Part shown: one piece after another, positions 24,781 to 36,216 of the stretch
Numbering within the stretch: position 1 is the first letter of the stretch
Layout: each line of letters starts with the position of its first letter
Source: Multifurca ochricompacta
Lineage: Eukaryota; Basidiomycota; Agaricomycetes; Russulales; Russulaceae
Direction: 5' to 3'
Length of the DNA stretch: 64,000 nucleotides
NCBI GenBank assembly: GCA_022496185.1
Contig: WTXG01000126.1
Span: 46,071-110,070, forward strand
Notes under the pieces: generated by a model
The model's input: the letters and a program-made list of their open reading frames with translations, nothing else
Told to the model about the DNA's origin: nothing
The model's database searches: none
Program-made: the position numbers and the translations under genes

Positions 24781-25177
24781 TGTTGACACAGGACGTGTCT
24801 GGAGATGCTTCAGGCATCTAGGTTCGCTTCAGCTGTAGATTAGATTAGATTAGATCTCGGAGTATCGGACTTTTTATGTTATCTTTATTACACTTCTTTC
24901 TCTCCTTACTCAGCTGATTAGTGATGGACTTAGTAATGTGCAGTAAGCATGTGATATCTCTTTGGCCAATGGCCTTTATCCCTCTCTGCCAATTGTCCGG
25001 CACTTGTGGACTTATTCCAGTGCGCACAGACCATTTCCCCTGGCCCCATGGGTATATAAGGGTGTCTGTTTCGTCTGTTCACTTCAGAGTTTCTTCAACC
25101 TCTGAAGTATACTTGTCTTTCTAGCCTAACACGCTACTAACCACAGTCAGTATAACCAGCAGCATGATTGTTTGACA
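24781..25177 (+). repeat. Copia B#2 5' LTR, intronless form
   Basis: Only 397 bp, against 508 bp for its partner LTR at 13484-13991. After the TATA box (about 25051-25058) it has one copy of the leader, in the joined form. The TTCTTCAACCTCTGAAGT part runs straight into ATACTTGTCTTTCTAG, and U5 follows. The intron-like segment, the spacer and one repeat are missing. The result equals a doubly spliced leader. A deletion between the two direct repeats would give the same sequence. The primer site GGTTATGGGCCC follows at 25178. Confidence 0.9.
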
Positions 25178-27221
25178 GGTTATGGGCCCTGCCGCTCATA
25201 CTGATCTGTAATTCCTTTGTTCATTACAGCCCAACTCGCTCTTGCACTCCAAGCTCACAAAAGCTTCAAAGTCTTTCCCACCAGCTTCTTCCAGTGAGCT
25301 TTCTAATTTACTGTCTGTGCACCTTAACACCCCACAGGATGACGCAGTTCACTGCTCATCCTGAACTGTTTGGCTAGCCCTTTGGGGTTCTTGCGAAAGA
25401 TGACAAGGGACCCTAAGCGGGTGAAACATCTTAAGCTCCTTGAGTGCACACTAGGTATTAGTAACTTTCATAGTTGTAGCTGGGTCTTCGTCCATAGATA
25501 GTCTTAGTAGGCCTATAGCCAGAAGCTTGTGGCTTTAAGTCCAGTCAATGCTTGGCTCTATCTGTAAGCTGGGTTTAGCAACCCGCATGTGGAGTTTAGG
25601 GTCTAGAACAAGGCATGGGTAGTCACTCCCATGACACTTGGGCTCGATACAAGTAGGCTGCACTACTATAGTCTATACATAGTAGATATAGTCTTCATCT
25701 CTGGGCATAAGTATCCGTTGCCTTTGTAGGGTAACCACACCCTACCAGAGACAGACTAGACATCTACTTAGTCATGGCCCCAATCATCTAGGGCTTAATC
25801 ATGGACTCCACCACCAGCATTAGAGGAAGGGCTATACACCCTTTGTCTCTAATGGAACTTGCGGTTGGCTCCTCCATGACATGACTCCCAGTCCTGTTTA
25901 CACTAGACACTCTGGCTAGTCTACCAGAGCTTATGTCTAGTTGCAGGATTGCGCTAGACAGCTTTTACTATACCTAGAAAGTCGCACAACAAAGGCAGGA
26001 CCTTTCTAGGTTCTGAAGCATAGCGCCACAGTATGGGTGGCACTCTTAAGCGAGACCTGGGCACTGGTTCTAACTGCTCCTTGGAACCAGGAACTTTTAT
26101 CACATCTCAAAAATGCCGTCCTCTATTGTCTTCCCTCCTCCTCCAAGATGGAACGCCTCGATGGGTCGAACTGGCAGGTTTGGTCTGCCAATTTCAACAC
26201 CCTTCTGAGGATGAATGGGCTCAGGAGGCACATTATTATGGCCTACCCTGATATGCCCCTGCTCCCTGAAGATAAAGAGGAGAAGGAGAAAATGCAGAAG
26301 GAAGTCATTGACCCATCCTTAGGGAATGGATGGGAGAAGAGGAAATGTTAATTGGGCTACTCTATCTCAATGTAACCCAGGAGGTTTACAGTCAAGTAAC
26401 CTCCGATGCCGATTATCCTTCTCTATTTGAGAAGTATAATAAGTTGGAGTGGCTTTATGGCTCTGTAGGTAGCATGGCCACATATAATTTGTGGCTTGCC
26501 CTGGTGTCCTTCCGTCTTGATGAAGGACAGACATTCAGGACCCAATTACAAAAGGTCCTGGATGCCAGGAGTACCCTCAGGGAGAACGGGATGGAGGTCA
26601 ATGACCTCCAGATGAGCTTCATTTTGCTGAAAGCTCTCCCAGACTCCTACAGCGCAATTGCCGGCTCCATACTGGCCTCTGGCGATCCAGAGCGACTCTC
26701 TCCTCAGGACCTTGTGCAGAGGTTCCTAAATGAGGAAAGTCGCCTGGCGGGTCCCTCGGGAAGTGGTAGTGCAGTCCTGTCAAAGGCTGCACCTGTCAAA
26801 TCAAAAAATCAACAAATTTATCACCACTTCCCGCTGCTGCCCCTGGTTCACAAGGGGTGGTCTGCTTCTATTGCCAAAAGCCTGGACACAAGTCCAACGC
26901 TTGCGCAAAGAAGAAGAAGGACCTGGAAAATGCCAAAAAGGGCAAGGCAGGGAACAAGAAGAGGGCTGAGGCCCAAAATGTACATACTATAGCCACTGTA
27001 GTTAATGGTAGTGGCAAAATAGAGGAGGTGCATGAAGCACCTCGCATTCGCCTTTATGTGCACACCTATAATCTGGATATCAACTCAGATTATTGGATGC
27101 TTGATAGTGGTGCAACGGCTCATTTCAGTCCCAACATTGAAGACTTCAATACATATGAAGTCGATCACACCCATGAAGTATCACTGGGAGACAACTCCAT
27201 AGTCAAAACAAATGGAGTTGG
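25178..27221 (+). pseudogene. Copia B#2, 5' half: leader, gag, protease (inverted)
   Basis: The leader is 25190-26112 and gag starts at 26113 (MPSSIV). Plus-strand frames give the gag domain (DGSNWQVWSANFNTLLRMNG), the zinc knuckle (CFYCQKPGHKSNAC, about 26862) and the protease (WMLDSGATAHFSP, about 27095). It stops at KTNGVG (27221), where copia A#2 begins after GTTGG. One base is missing in a C-run near 26310, and there is a shift near 26810. The next residues of this protein are found at 17457 on the minus strand, as expected for an inversion. Confidence 0.9.
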
Positions 27222-27725
27222 TGTTGAACACAGAAGATGTTCGGTGATGCTTCAGGCATCAGGTGATTAGATTAGCTACTTTGTAGATTAGATTAGATAC
27301 CGGAGTTTCGGACTATTTACATTATCATTATTACTTTCCTTCTCACATTCCGCAGTAGCTGACTGATGCACCATGTAACATGTGATTTCTGTAGTGGCCA
27401 ATGGCCTTTCTCCCTCATGTTTATTGTTTGGACTTTGTCCGGCACTTATGGACTTATTCCAAGTGCACAGACCATCCCTTGGATAGTATATAAGGGTGTC
27501 TGTTTCGTCCTCTACACTTCAGAGTTTTCTTCACCTCTGAAGTGTAAGTCCCATTTCTCTTACTTACTACTTTACCTTTGACTAACCGTCTCATGTAGAT
27601 AACTTGTCTTTCTAGGTGTGTAGTATAGTATACAGAGTTTTCTTCACCTCTGAAGTATAACTTGTCTTTCTAGCCTAACCCGCTAACTTCTACAGTCAGT
27701 ATGCTGCGCACATGCCTGTTTCACA
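27222..27725 (+). repeat. Copia A#2 5' LTR
   Basis: A 504 bp LTR with TATATAAG at 27487-27494. The inferred transcription start is near 27520 (CAGAG, about 33 nt downstream). Exon 1 is 27521-27543, intron-like segment 27544-27598 (GTAAGT, TTGACTAAC, CATGTAG; 55 nt), exon 2 27599-27615, and joined repeat 27634-27673 (40 of 40). The block 27616-27673 starts with GTGTGT and ends with TTTCTAG, so it could itself be a second 58 nt intron containing the repeat. Confidence 0.94.
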
Positions 27726-27737
27726 GGTTATGGGCCC

Positions 27738-28659
27738 TGAGCACGCTTAACTGATCTGTACTTTCGTTTTTTTTGATCAGTCCAACCTTTCTTCAAGCTC
27801 ACTGCTTCAAGACTCAATCTTCCCAATCACCGTCACAGTGAGCTTCAATTTCTTTATCTCTTGCCCTTAACTGTCCACAAGGTGGTGCACTTTACGTGCC
27901 CACCTTGATCTGTCTGGCTAGTCCCTCAGGGGATTCTTGCAAGAGGTGATGAGGGACCCTAAGCGGGTGAAACACCTTAAGTTCCTCATGTGCGCTCTAA
28001 GTAAATAGTATTCTTAGTTGTAGCTGGGTTTTCGTCCCATCCATAGTCTTAGTAGGCCACTTGCCCAGAAGGCTTGGGGCTATAGGTTCAGTCAATGCTT
28101 GGCTCGATCCGTAAGCCAGGTTTAGCGACCTGCTGGTAGAGTTTAGGGTCTAGAACAAGGCATGGGTAGTCACTCCCATGACACTTGGGCTCGATACAAG
28201 TAGGCTTGAACTACTATAGTATATACACAGTAGCTAGAGGGTTTCGTCTCTGGGCAGAAGTACCCGCTGCTTTCATTGGGGGTCCGCCCCAACCAGAGGA
28301 AACCTAATAGTCTACTATAGTCATGGCCCCAATCATCTAGGGCTTAATCATGGACTCCACCACCAGCACTAGAGGAAGGGCTCTATACCCTTTGTCTCTA
28401 GTGGAACTTGCGGTTGGCTTCTCCATGACATGACTCCCCATCTATTTACACAATGTCCCCCTGATATGGGCTTAGGACTTGTTATAGATGGCACTAGACA
28501 GTTTACTATACTACTTAGAAGTCGCACATCAGAGGCAGGACTTTTTTAAGTTCTGAAGCATAGCACCACAGAATGGACGGGCCCTCTTCAATGAGACCTG
28601 GACAACTGGTTCTAACTGCTCCTTGGAACCAGGATCAACCTTTTTAAAATCATCTCAAA
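27738..28659 (+). other. Copia A#2 untranslated leader
   Basis: About 920 bp lie between the primer site and the gag start. There is no credible frame. Parts resemble the copia B leader, for example the stretches around CAAGGCATGGGTAGTCACTC and GGCCCCAATCATCTAGGGC, so the two families share ancestry here. Confidence 0.55.
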
Positions 28660-31600
28660 ATGTCTTCCATCGTCTTCCCCCCTACCTTCAAGTTTGATAA
28701 GCTTGATGGCTCCAACTGGCAGCAGTGGTCGGTGTCCTTCACTGCCCTGCTGAGGATCAATGGAATGAAGAGGCACATCACGCATGATGCCCCTGAGTTC
28801 CTAAATGCTCCCAAGCCAGAGGATGGAGAAAAGGATGACGAGTACGCCAAACGCTTTGCATCATGGTCAGAGCCAATGTACCAGGAGTGGAACAGAGTGG
28901 AGGAAGTCCTCATGGGAGTTCTGGTGATGGTCACATCACCAGAAACATACTCCCAAATTGCCTCTGACAGAACTTATCCTTCTGTCAATGCCAAATATGA
29001 GCGTCTGGAATCGCTCTATGGCTCAGTAGGAAGCATGGCCACCTACAACTTGTGGTGTTCTGTATCCTCCTTTCACTTGGAAGAAGGAAAACCATTCAGA
29101 CCCCAGTTGCAGCGTGTGTTGGATGTGAGGAGTACTCTCAAGGAAAATGGGATGGAGATCTCTGATCTCCAGTTGAGCTTTATTTTGCTCCAATCCCTAC
29201 CTCCATCCTACAATGCCATTGCTGGCTCAATCCTGGCGTCAGGTCCTCCTGACCGCCTTTCCCCTCAGGACCTTGTACAAAGGTTCTTAAATGAGGAAAG
29301 CCGACTAGCCGGCCCCGCAGGAAGTGGTGTTGGGGCTGCCCTTAACAAGGCAGCCCATGTCAACAAAAACAAAAACAAAAAACAAGTATCTTTCACGCCA
29401 CAACCTGCAGGTGCATCATCGTCCAATGATGTCACCTGCTTCTATTGCCAGAAGCCGGGCCACAAGGCTAACGAATGTCGGCAAAGGAAACAGGACAGAG
29501 CCAATGCTGATGCAGGCAAAAAGGGCAACAAGAGGAAGGGGCAAGGCCCCAGTGTACATAATAACTCCACACAAGTAGCTACCATAGTTAATGGTAGTGG
29601 CAGAATACAGGAGGTGCATGAGACACCTCGCATTTCACTTTATACTATGACCGAACATACGCAAGAAGTCGATGATGGCAGCAATCCTTGGATGATGGAC
29701 AGTGGAGCCACCACTCACTTTACACCATACTTAGATGATTTCTCTGAGTATTTCCCACACAAGGGACACTCGGTGACAATTGGTGATGGCTCAGTAGTCC
29801 AAGTCGAAGGAACAGGCAAAGTTATACTCAAGACTCGAAACAATTACGAGCTAGAGTTGAATAACGTCTTCTATATGCCTGGTAGTGAAAGAATACTATC
29901 AACAGCTGCATCACAGACAAAGGCGGCTCAGTGGAATTTTCTCCATCTGAGGTCAAAATAAAGTACAATAATGCAATTATAGCGGAAGGTATCAAGGCTA
30001 TGGGACTCTATTGGGTCTTTGGGAAAACTATGCAGAATCTAAATACTGCTTCCCACAAATCTGCATCAAGTAGTCTTGATACCTGGCATTTGCGCATGGG
30101 TCATATGTCAAAAGAGGCCCTCAAAAGACATGCTCCTAAGGCTGTAAAAGGCCTTAGTATAGATAATAGCCAAGTGGAAGACAAGCCGTGTTATGGCTGT
30201 GAAATGGGAAAATCACACCGTCTTCCATTCCCTCCCTCTCAAAAGAGAGCTTCTGCACCCTTGGAAGTCATTCATAGTGACCTAGTTGGTCCTTTGCAAT
30301 CTACTTCAATTCAAGGGAACCTATACTTCGCCACTTTCATAGATGACTTTAGCAGAACTGCTTTAGTTGTTGCTATGAAAGCTAAAAGTGAATTTACATC
30401 GGTCTTCAGTAATATTAAGGCATTCCTGGAAAACAAAACAGACAGGAAAATAAAGACCTTACATACAGATCGAGGTGGCGAATTCGTAAATAGGGAGCTA
30501 AAGTCAATACTTGAGAAGGCTGGCATAGAGCATAAATTGACAATGCCATATTCCCCACAACAAACGGAAGGGCTGAAAGGTTCAACAGAACCATCATGGA
30601 AAAGGCCACCAGTATGCTGCATCATGCTGGTCTTTCCCTTGGCTTCTGGGAATGTGCAGTGCGAACAGCCTGTCACATATACAATAGAACGCCTATCCGT
30701 TCTAATAAGTGGAGGACACCGCTAGAACTTCTGGATGGGGACATTCCAGATGTTTCTTACTTTAAAATATTTGGCTGCTTAGCCTACTACACTGTCCCAG
30801 AGGACAAAAGACGTAAACTGGATCACAAAGCCAGGGAGACAGTCTTTGTCGGGTATGCACCCCACTCTAAAGGATATCTCCTTTGGGACATGCATACTCG
30901 ATCCTTCGTATTGTCAAGAGATGTGACATTTGATGAGGGTCCTTCCCATCCAACCTTGCCAAGGACAGCAAGGGAAAACAAAAAGAAAAGGTTACACCTT
31001 TTATACTAGAAGTTGAGAGGCCTGTCCAGCCTCAACCAGCAATAGCCACAGTTCCTCAGGTTCCTGAAGACAAGGACACCGAGGTTGAGGAACAGGAGGT
31101 AGTGGAACCTCCTCAAGTAAATCCAGAGCCTACCACACCCGATAATGAGCTTGACACACATGATCAGACCATCTATCAGACACCTCCATCCCAAATCTTG
31201 GAACCATCAGAACTCCCCGAAAGAACCCGTGCCAAAAGACAGTCTAAGAAAAAGGCTATTGGCAGACTTCCCCAACCAGTATTTACTAGGGAAAGTCCAC
31301 GCTCTCAGCAACGTGACCAGGCTGTGCAGGAAGATTTAGATCTTGATACTGCCCGTCCTAAATGTTCACGCCGCATGAATCCTCGATTTTATAATGAGGA
31401 TAATGCAGAGTTCGTGCAAGGTTCAACCAGACTTGGACACATGGAGTTGCTGTATGCCGCAGGCGTCTCTTACAGAGACCCCCTGACTTTTCAGGAGGCA
31501 ATGCAGTCTGACAATGCCAGTGAATGGCTTGAGGCATGTAAATATGAAATTGATGCCTTAGATAAACTAGATGTATGGCGCCTTGAAGATCTTCCAAAAG

Positions 31601-33013
31601 GAAGAAAGGCTGTCAAGTCAAAATGGGTTTTTAAGCTGAAACCAGATGGACGGTTTCGTGCTAGGCTCGTGGCAAAAGGTTTCACCCAAATAGAAGGGGT
31701 GGACTTCGACGAAACATTCTCACCAGTCGCCAGATTCGAATCACTTAGATTATTACTAGCGCTAGCTACGCTAGAGGATTGGGAAATCCACCAAATGGAT
31801 GTCAAGTCGGCATTCCTACATGGCGATCTGGATGAAGAGATTTATATGGAGCAACCTGTTGGTTTCGTCGTTGCTGGTCAAGAGTCCAAAGTTTGCAGGC
31901 TACAAAAAGCACTATATGGCCTCAAACAAGCCTCCCGAGCATGGAATCTACAATTCCATGCAGTTCTTCATGAACTGGGCTTCACTCGGACGTACTCTGA
32001 TGCAGGAGTATATGTGTTTCATCAAAAGGTGGAGGGTGATTCACTGTATGTCATTCTCTATGTAGATGACATTACTATACTTGGATCTTCGAATAATAGA
32101 ATAACATGGCTGAAGTCGTCTTTATCTAGTCGATATGAGATGACTGACTTGGGAGAAATCCAGTCATACCTTGGAGTTAACATCACCAGGGATCGTCCTA
32201 ATAAGACGCTGGAAATTGATCAAGCAGCCTATGTTTTATCTATTATTGAGAAGTTTGGGATGAGGGATTCCAACCGAGTATATACTCCACTCCCTCTGGC
32301 GCTGATGTTCATCTGGTCAAGTTTGATGGCCAGGCATCTACTTCTGAGATAAAGAAGTACCAACAGTTGATGGGGTCTCTGCTATGGGTGCAGATTGGAA
32401 GCAGACCCGACATCAGTTTTGCTGTGGCGCGCCTTAGTCAATACGCTTCCAACCCCTCTCAAGATCACATGCGACTTGCAAAATATGTCTTAAAATATCT
32501 TAATAGTACAAAAGACTGCAAGTTGCGATATTCTGGAGGGAATGGTGAGAGTGGCCTTCATGGCTTTGCAGATTCCTCATGGGGAGATCAAGAGGACTGC
32601 CGCTCTACCTCAGGCTATGTGTTTTTCTTGGCAAATGGTGCCATTTCATGGTGTTCCAGAAAACAGAAAACAGTAGCACAGTCCACCACTGAAGCCGAGT
32701 ATATGAGCCTCTCCGAGGCTGCAAATCAGGCAGTGTGGTATAGGACTTTTATGGAGGAATAGGGTATGAGGTATCCTCCCCTATACTACTCCATTGTGAC
32801 AATAAGGGTGCTGTGGATTTAGCATTAAACCCTGTCACAGGAAGGCGGTCAAAGCATATACCTATCAAGTACCATGCCATTAGGGGGTACATTGAATCGC
32901 ACATAATTGAACTAGTGCGAACCCCTACAGGTGAGATGCTGGCAGATGGCTTCACTAAGTCTCTACCAAGAGCATCGTTTGAAACCATGGTAAAGGACTT
33001 GGACTTATGCTGA
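28660..33013 (+). pseudogene. Copia A#2 gag-pol, five or six single-base breaks
   Basis: Gag and protease form one frame, 28660-29961 (433 codons: DGSNWQQWSVSF, zinc knuckle CFYCQKPGHKANEC, protease WMMDSGATTHF). It shifts at about 29930. Integrase continues at 29931-30725 (HSDLVGPL, HTDRGGEFVN) and shifts at MPYSPQQ. Integrase C-terminus is 30596-31009, and reverse transcriptase 31102-32352 (MDVKSAFLHGDL, YVDDITIL). RNase H lies at 32367-32762 and then 32813-33013, ending FETMVKDLDLC. Most shifts fall in runs of the same base. Three are shared with copia A#1. The product as read is not functional. Confidence 0.9.
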
Positions 33014-33302
33014 AATGAGAAGAGCTGGAATTTGGAGACTTTGTATACCAGTCTCACTTTCCCACCATGCCATATGAGCACGTTCTCGACCTCGAGAGTG
33101 ACGCAAGTGGTGTGTACGAAGTAGATATGTCAAGCATTCAGCTTGCATAAGCGAATCTACAACTCGTATGCAAAACTCACAAACCGCACTTGAGAGTTAG
33201 AAAAGTTGGATCTTGGCTGGCGATATGCTCGTTTAATTGTAATGGCAGTGTGCTCATTCAATTCATTTCCCATAATGACCAGATGCCTTCAGCATGGAGG
33301 GA

Positions 33303-33807
33303 TGTTGAACACAGAAGATGTTCGGTGATGCTTCAGGCATCAGGTGATTAGATTAGCTACTTTGTAGATTAGATTAGATACCGGAGTTTCGGACTATTTA
33401 CATTATCATTATTACTTTCCTTCTCACATTCCGCAGTAGCTGACTGATGCACCATGAAACATGTGATTTCTGTAGTGGCCAATGGCCTTTCTCCCTCATG
33501 TTTATTGTTTGGACTTTGTCCGGCACTTGTGGACTTATTCCAAGTGCACAGACCATCCCTTGGATAGTATATAAGGGTGTCTGTTTCGTCCTCTACACTT
33601 CAGAGTTTTCTTCACCTCTGAAGTGTAAGTCCCATTTCTCTTACTTACTACTTTACCTTTGACTAACCGTCTCATGTAGATAACTTGTCTTTCTAGGTGT
33701 GTAGTATAGTATAATAGAGTTTTCTTCACCTCTGAAGTATAACTTGTCTTTCTAGCCTAACCCGCTAACTTCTACAGTCAGTATGCTGCGCACATGCCTG
33801 TTTCACA
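33303..33807 (+). repeat. Copia A#2 3' LTR
   Basis: A 505 bp LTR nearly identical to 27222-27725. Exon 1 is 33602-33624, intron-like segment 33625-33679 (55 nt), exon 2 33680-33696, and joined repeat 33716-33755 (40 of 40). Only three bases (AGG) separate its end from the next LTR fragment. Confidence 0.93.
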
Positions 33808-33810
33808 AGG

Positions 33811-34298
33811 AGATGTTCGGTGATGCTTCAGGCATCAGGTGATTAGATTAGCTACTTTGTAGATTAGATTAGATACCGGAGTTTCGGACTATTTACATTA
33901 TCTTTATTACTTTCTTTCTCACATTCCGCAGTAGCTGACTGATGCACCATGTAACATGTGATTCCTATAATGGCCAATGGCCTTTCTCCCTCTATTTGTT
34001 TGTTTGGACCTTGTCCGGCACCTGTGGACTTATTCCCAGTGTGCACAGACCATCCCTTTGGGTATATAAGGGTGTCTGTTTCGTCTCTTTCACTTCAGAG
34101 TTCTTCTAACCTCTGAAGTGTAAGTGCCTTCTATACTATCTACTTAACTATTAGACTAACGTTCTCTATATAGAACTTTCTTGTCTAGGTCAGTAGTATA
34201 GTAATATAGAGTTCTTCTAACCTCTGAAGTAACTTTCTTGTCTAGCTTAACCCGCTAACTCATTACAGTCAGTATGCTGCGCACATGCCTGTTTCACA
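33811..34298 (+). repeat. 5'-truncated copia A-type LTR
   Basis: A 488 bp LTR lacking its first 13 bases, butted against the copia A#2 3' LTR. It belongs to the subtype of the solo LTR at 2295 (TTCTTCTAACCTC in the leader). Exon 1 is 34097-34119, intron-like segment 34120-34173 (54 nt), exon 2 34174-34188, and joined repeat 34208-34245 (38 of 38). On its right it interrupts a copia B gag after CGTTC. The partner flank is gone. Confidence 0.9.
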
Positions 34299-35714
34299 CG
34301 TTCTCCCTAAGGGTACTCCTGGCATCCAGAACTCTTTGTAATTGAGTTCTGAATGTCTGTCCTTCATCAAGACAGAAGGACACCAGGGCAAGCCACAAAT
34401 TATATGTGGCCATGCTACCTACAGAGCCATAAAGCCATTCCAACTTATTATACTTCTCAAAAAGAGAAGGATAATCGGCATCGGAGGTTACTTGACTGTA
34501 AACCTCCTGGGTTACATTGAGGTACAAAAGACCAATCAACATTTCCTCCTCTCCCATCCATTCCCTAAGGATGGGATCAATGACTTCCTTCTGCATTTTC
34601 TCCTTCTCCTCTTTATCTTCAGGGAGCAGGGGCATGTCAGGATAGGTGGTGATAATATGCCTCCTAAGCCCATTCATCCTCAGCAGGGCGTTGAAGTTGG
34701 CAGACCAAACCTGCCAGTTGGACCCATCGAGGCGCTCCATCTTGGAGGAGGGAGGGAAGACAATTGAGGACGGCATTTTGAGATGTAATAGAAGTGTTCC
34801 TGGTTCCAAGGAGCAGTTAGAACCAGTGCCCAGGTCTTGCTTAAGAGTGCCACCCCACACTGTGGCGCTATGCTTCAGAACCTAGGAAGGTCCTGCCTCT
34901 GTTGTGCGACTTTCTAGGTATAGTAAAGCTGTCTAGCGCAATCTTGTAACTAGACATAAGCTCTGGTAGACTAGCCAGAGTGTCTAGTGTAACCAAAATT
35001 GGGAGTCATGTCATGGAGGAGCCAACCGCAAGTTCCATTAGAGACAAAGGGTGTATAGCCCTTCCTCTAATGCTGGTGGTGGAGTCCATGATTAAGCCCT
35101 AGATGATTGGGGCCATGACTAAGTAGATGTCTAGTCTGTCTCTGGTAGGGTGTGGTTACCCTACAAAGGCAATGGATACTTATGCCCAGAGATGAAGACT
35201 ATATCTACTATGTATAGACTATAGTAGTGCAGCCTACTTGTATCGAGCCCAAGTGTCATGGGAGTGACTACCCATGCCTTGTTCTAGACCCTAAACTCCA
35301 CATGCAGGTCGCTAAACCTGGCTTACAGACAGAGCCAAGCATTGACTGGACTTAAAGCCACAAGCTTCTGGCTATAGGCCTACTAAGACTATCTATGGGA
35401 CGAAAACCCAGCTACAACTAGGAAATTACTAATACCTAGTGCGCACTCAAGGAGCTCAAGATGTTTCACCCGCTTAGGGTCCCTCATCATCTTTTGCAAG
35501 AACCCCAAAGGGCTAGCCAAACAGTTCAGGATGAGCAGTAAACTGCATCATCCTGTGGGGTGTTAAGGTGCACAGACAGTAAATAAGAAAGCTCACAGGA
35601 AGAAGCTGGTGGGAAAGACTTTGAAGCTTTTGTGAGCTTGGATGTGCAAGAGCAAGTTGGGCTGTAATGAACAAAGGGAAGAACAGATCAGTATGAGCAG
35701 CAGGGCCCATAACC
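34299..35714 (-). pseudogene. Copia B#3 leader and gag fragment
   Basis: On the minus strand the leader (35702-34777) is followed by a gag start at 34776 (MPSSIVFPPSSKMERLDGSN). The frame runs to RSTLREN at 34299, where the truncated LTR intervenes. Nothing downstream of gag residue ~159 is present next to it. It is a 5' remnant of a third copia B copy, close in sequence to B#1 and B#2. Confidence 0.88.
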
Positions 35715-36216
35715 TGTCAAACAATCATGCTGCTGGTTATACTGACTGTGGTTAGTAGCGTGTAAGGCTAGAAAACAAGTATACTTCAGAGGTTGAAGAA
35801 ACTCTATTACAACTATACTACTGACCTAGAAAACAAGTATCTACAAGAGACGTTAGTTAAAGGAAAGTAAAAAGTATAGTAAGACTTACACTTCAGAGGT
35901 TGAAGAAACTCTGAAGTGAAAGAGACGAAACAGACACCCTTATATACCCATGGGGGCCAGGGGAAATGGTCTGTGCGCACTGGGAATAAGTCCACAAGTG
36001 CCGGACAATTGGCAGAGAGGGATAAAGGCCATTGGCCAAAGAGATATCACATGCTTACTGCGCATTACTAAGTCCATCACTAATCAGCTGAGTAAGGAGA
36101 GAAAGAAGTGTAATAAAGATAACATAAAAAGTCCGATACTCCGAAATCTAATCTAATCTACAGCTGAAGCGAACCTTAGATGCCTGAAGCATCTCCAGAC
36201 ACGTCCTGTGTCAACA
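35715..36216 (-). repeat. Copia B#3 5' LTR
   Basis: A 502 bp family B LTR. Exon 1 is 35912-35890, intron-like segment 35889-35841 (49 nt), exon 2 35840-35826 (15 nt), and joined repeat 35805-35768 (38 of 38). Right flank TTTAT. The matching duplication is not in the window. Confidence 0.9.

Larger units (their letters stand above)
27222..33807 (+). mobile_element. Copia A#2, full-length Ty1/copia element
   Basis: A 6,586 bp plus-strand element with near-identical LTRs (504 and 505 bp), primer site GGTTATGGGCCC at 27726-27737, a 920 bp leader, gag-pol, and the purine run GGAGGGA before the 3' LTR. Its flanks do not match as they lie (GTTGG left, AGGAG right). After flipping 24044-27221 its left flank becomes ACAAT, in the gypsy-2 reverse transcriptase. 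The right flank runs straight into another LTR fragment, so that side was lost. Confidence 0.93.

Noticed and set aside
20790..30725. Copia integrase pieces as host genes
   Set aside because: Zinc-finger and DDE motifs, LTR context and near-identical copies show they are retrotransposon parts.
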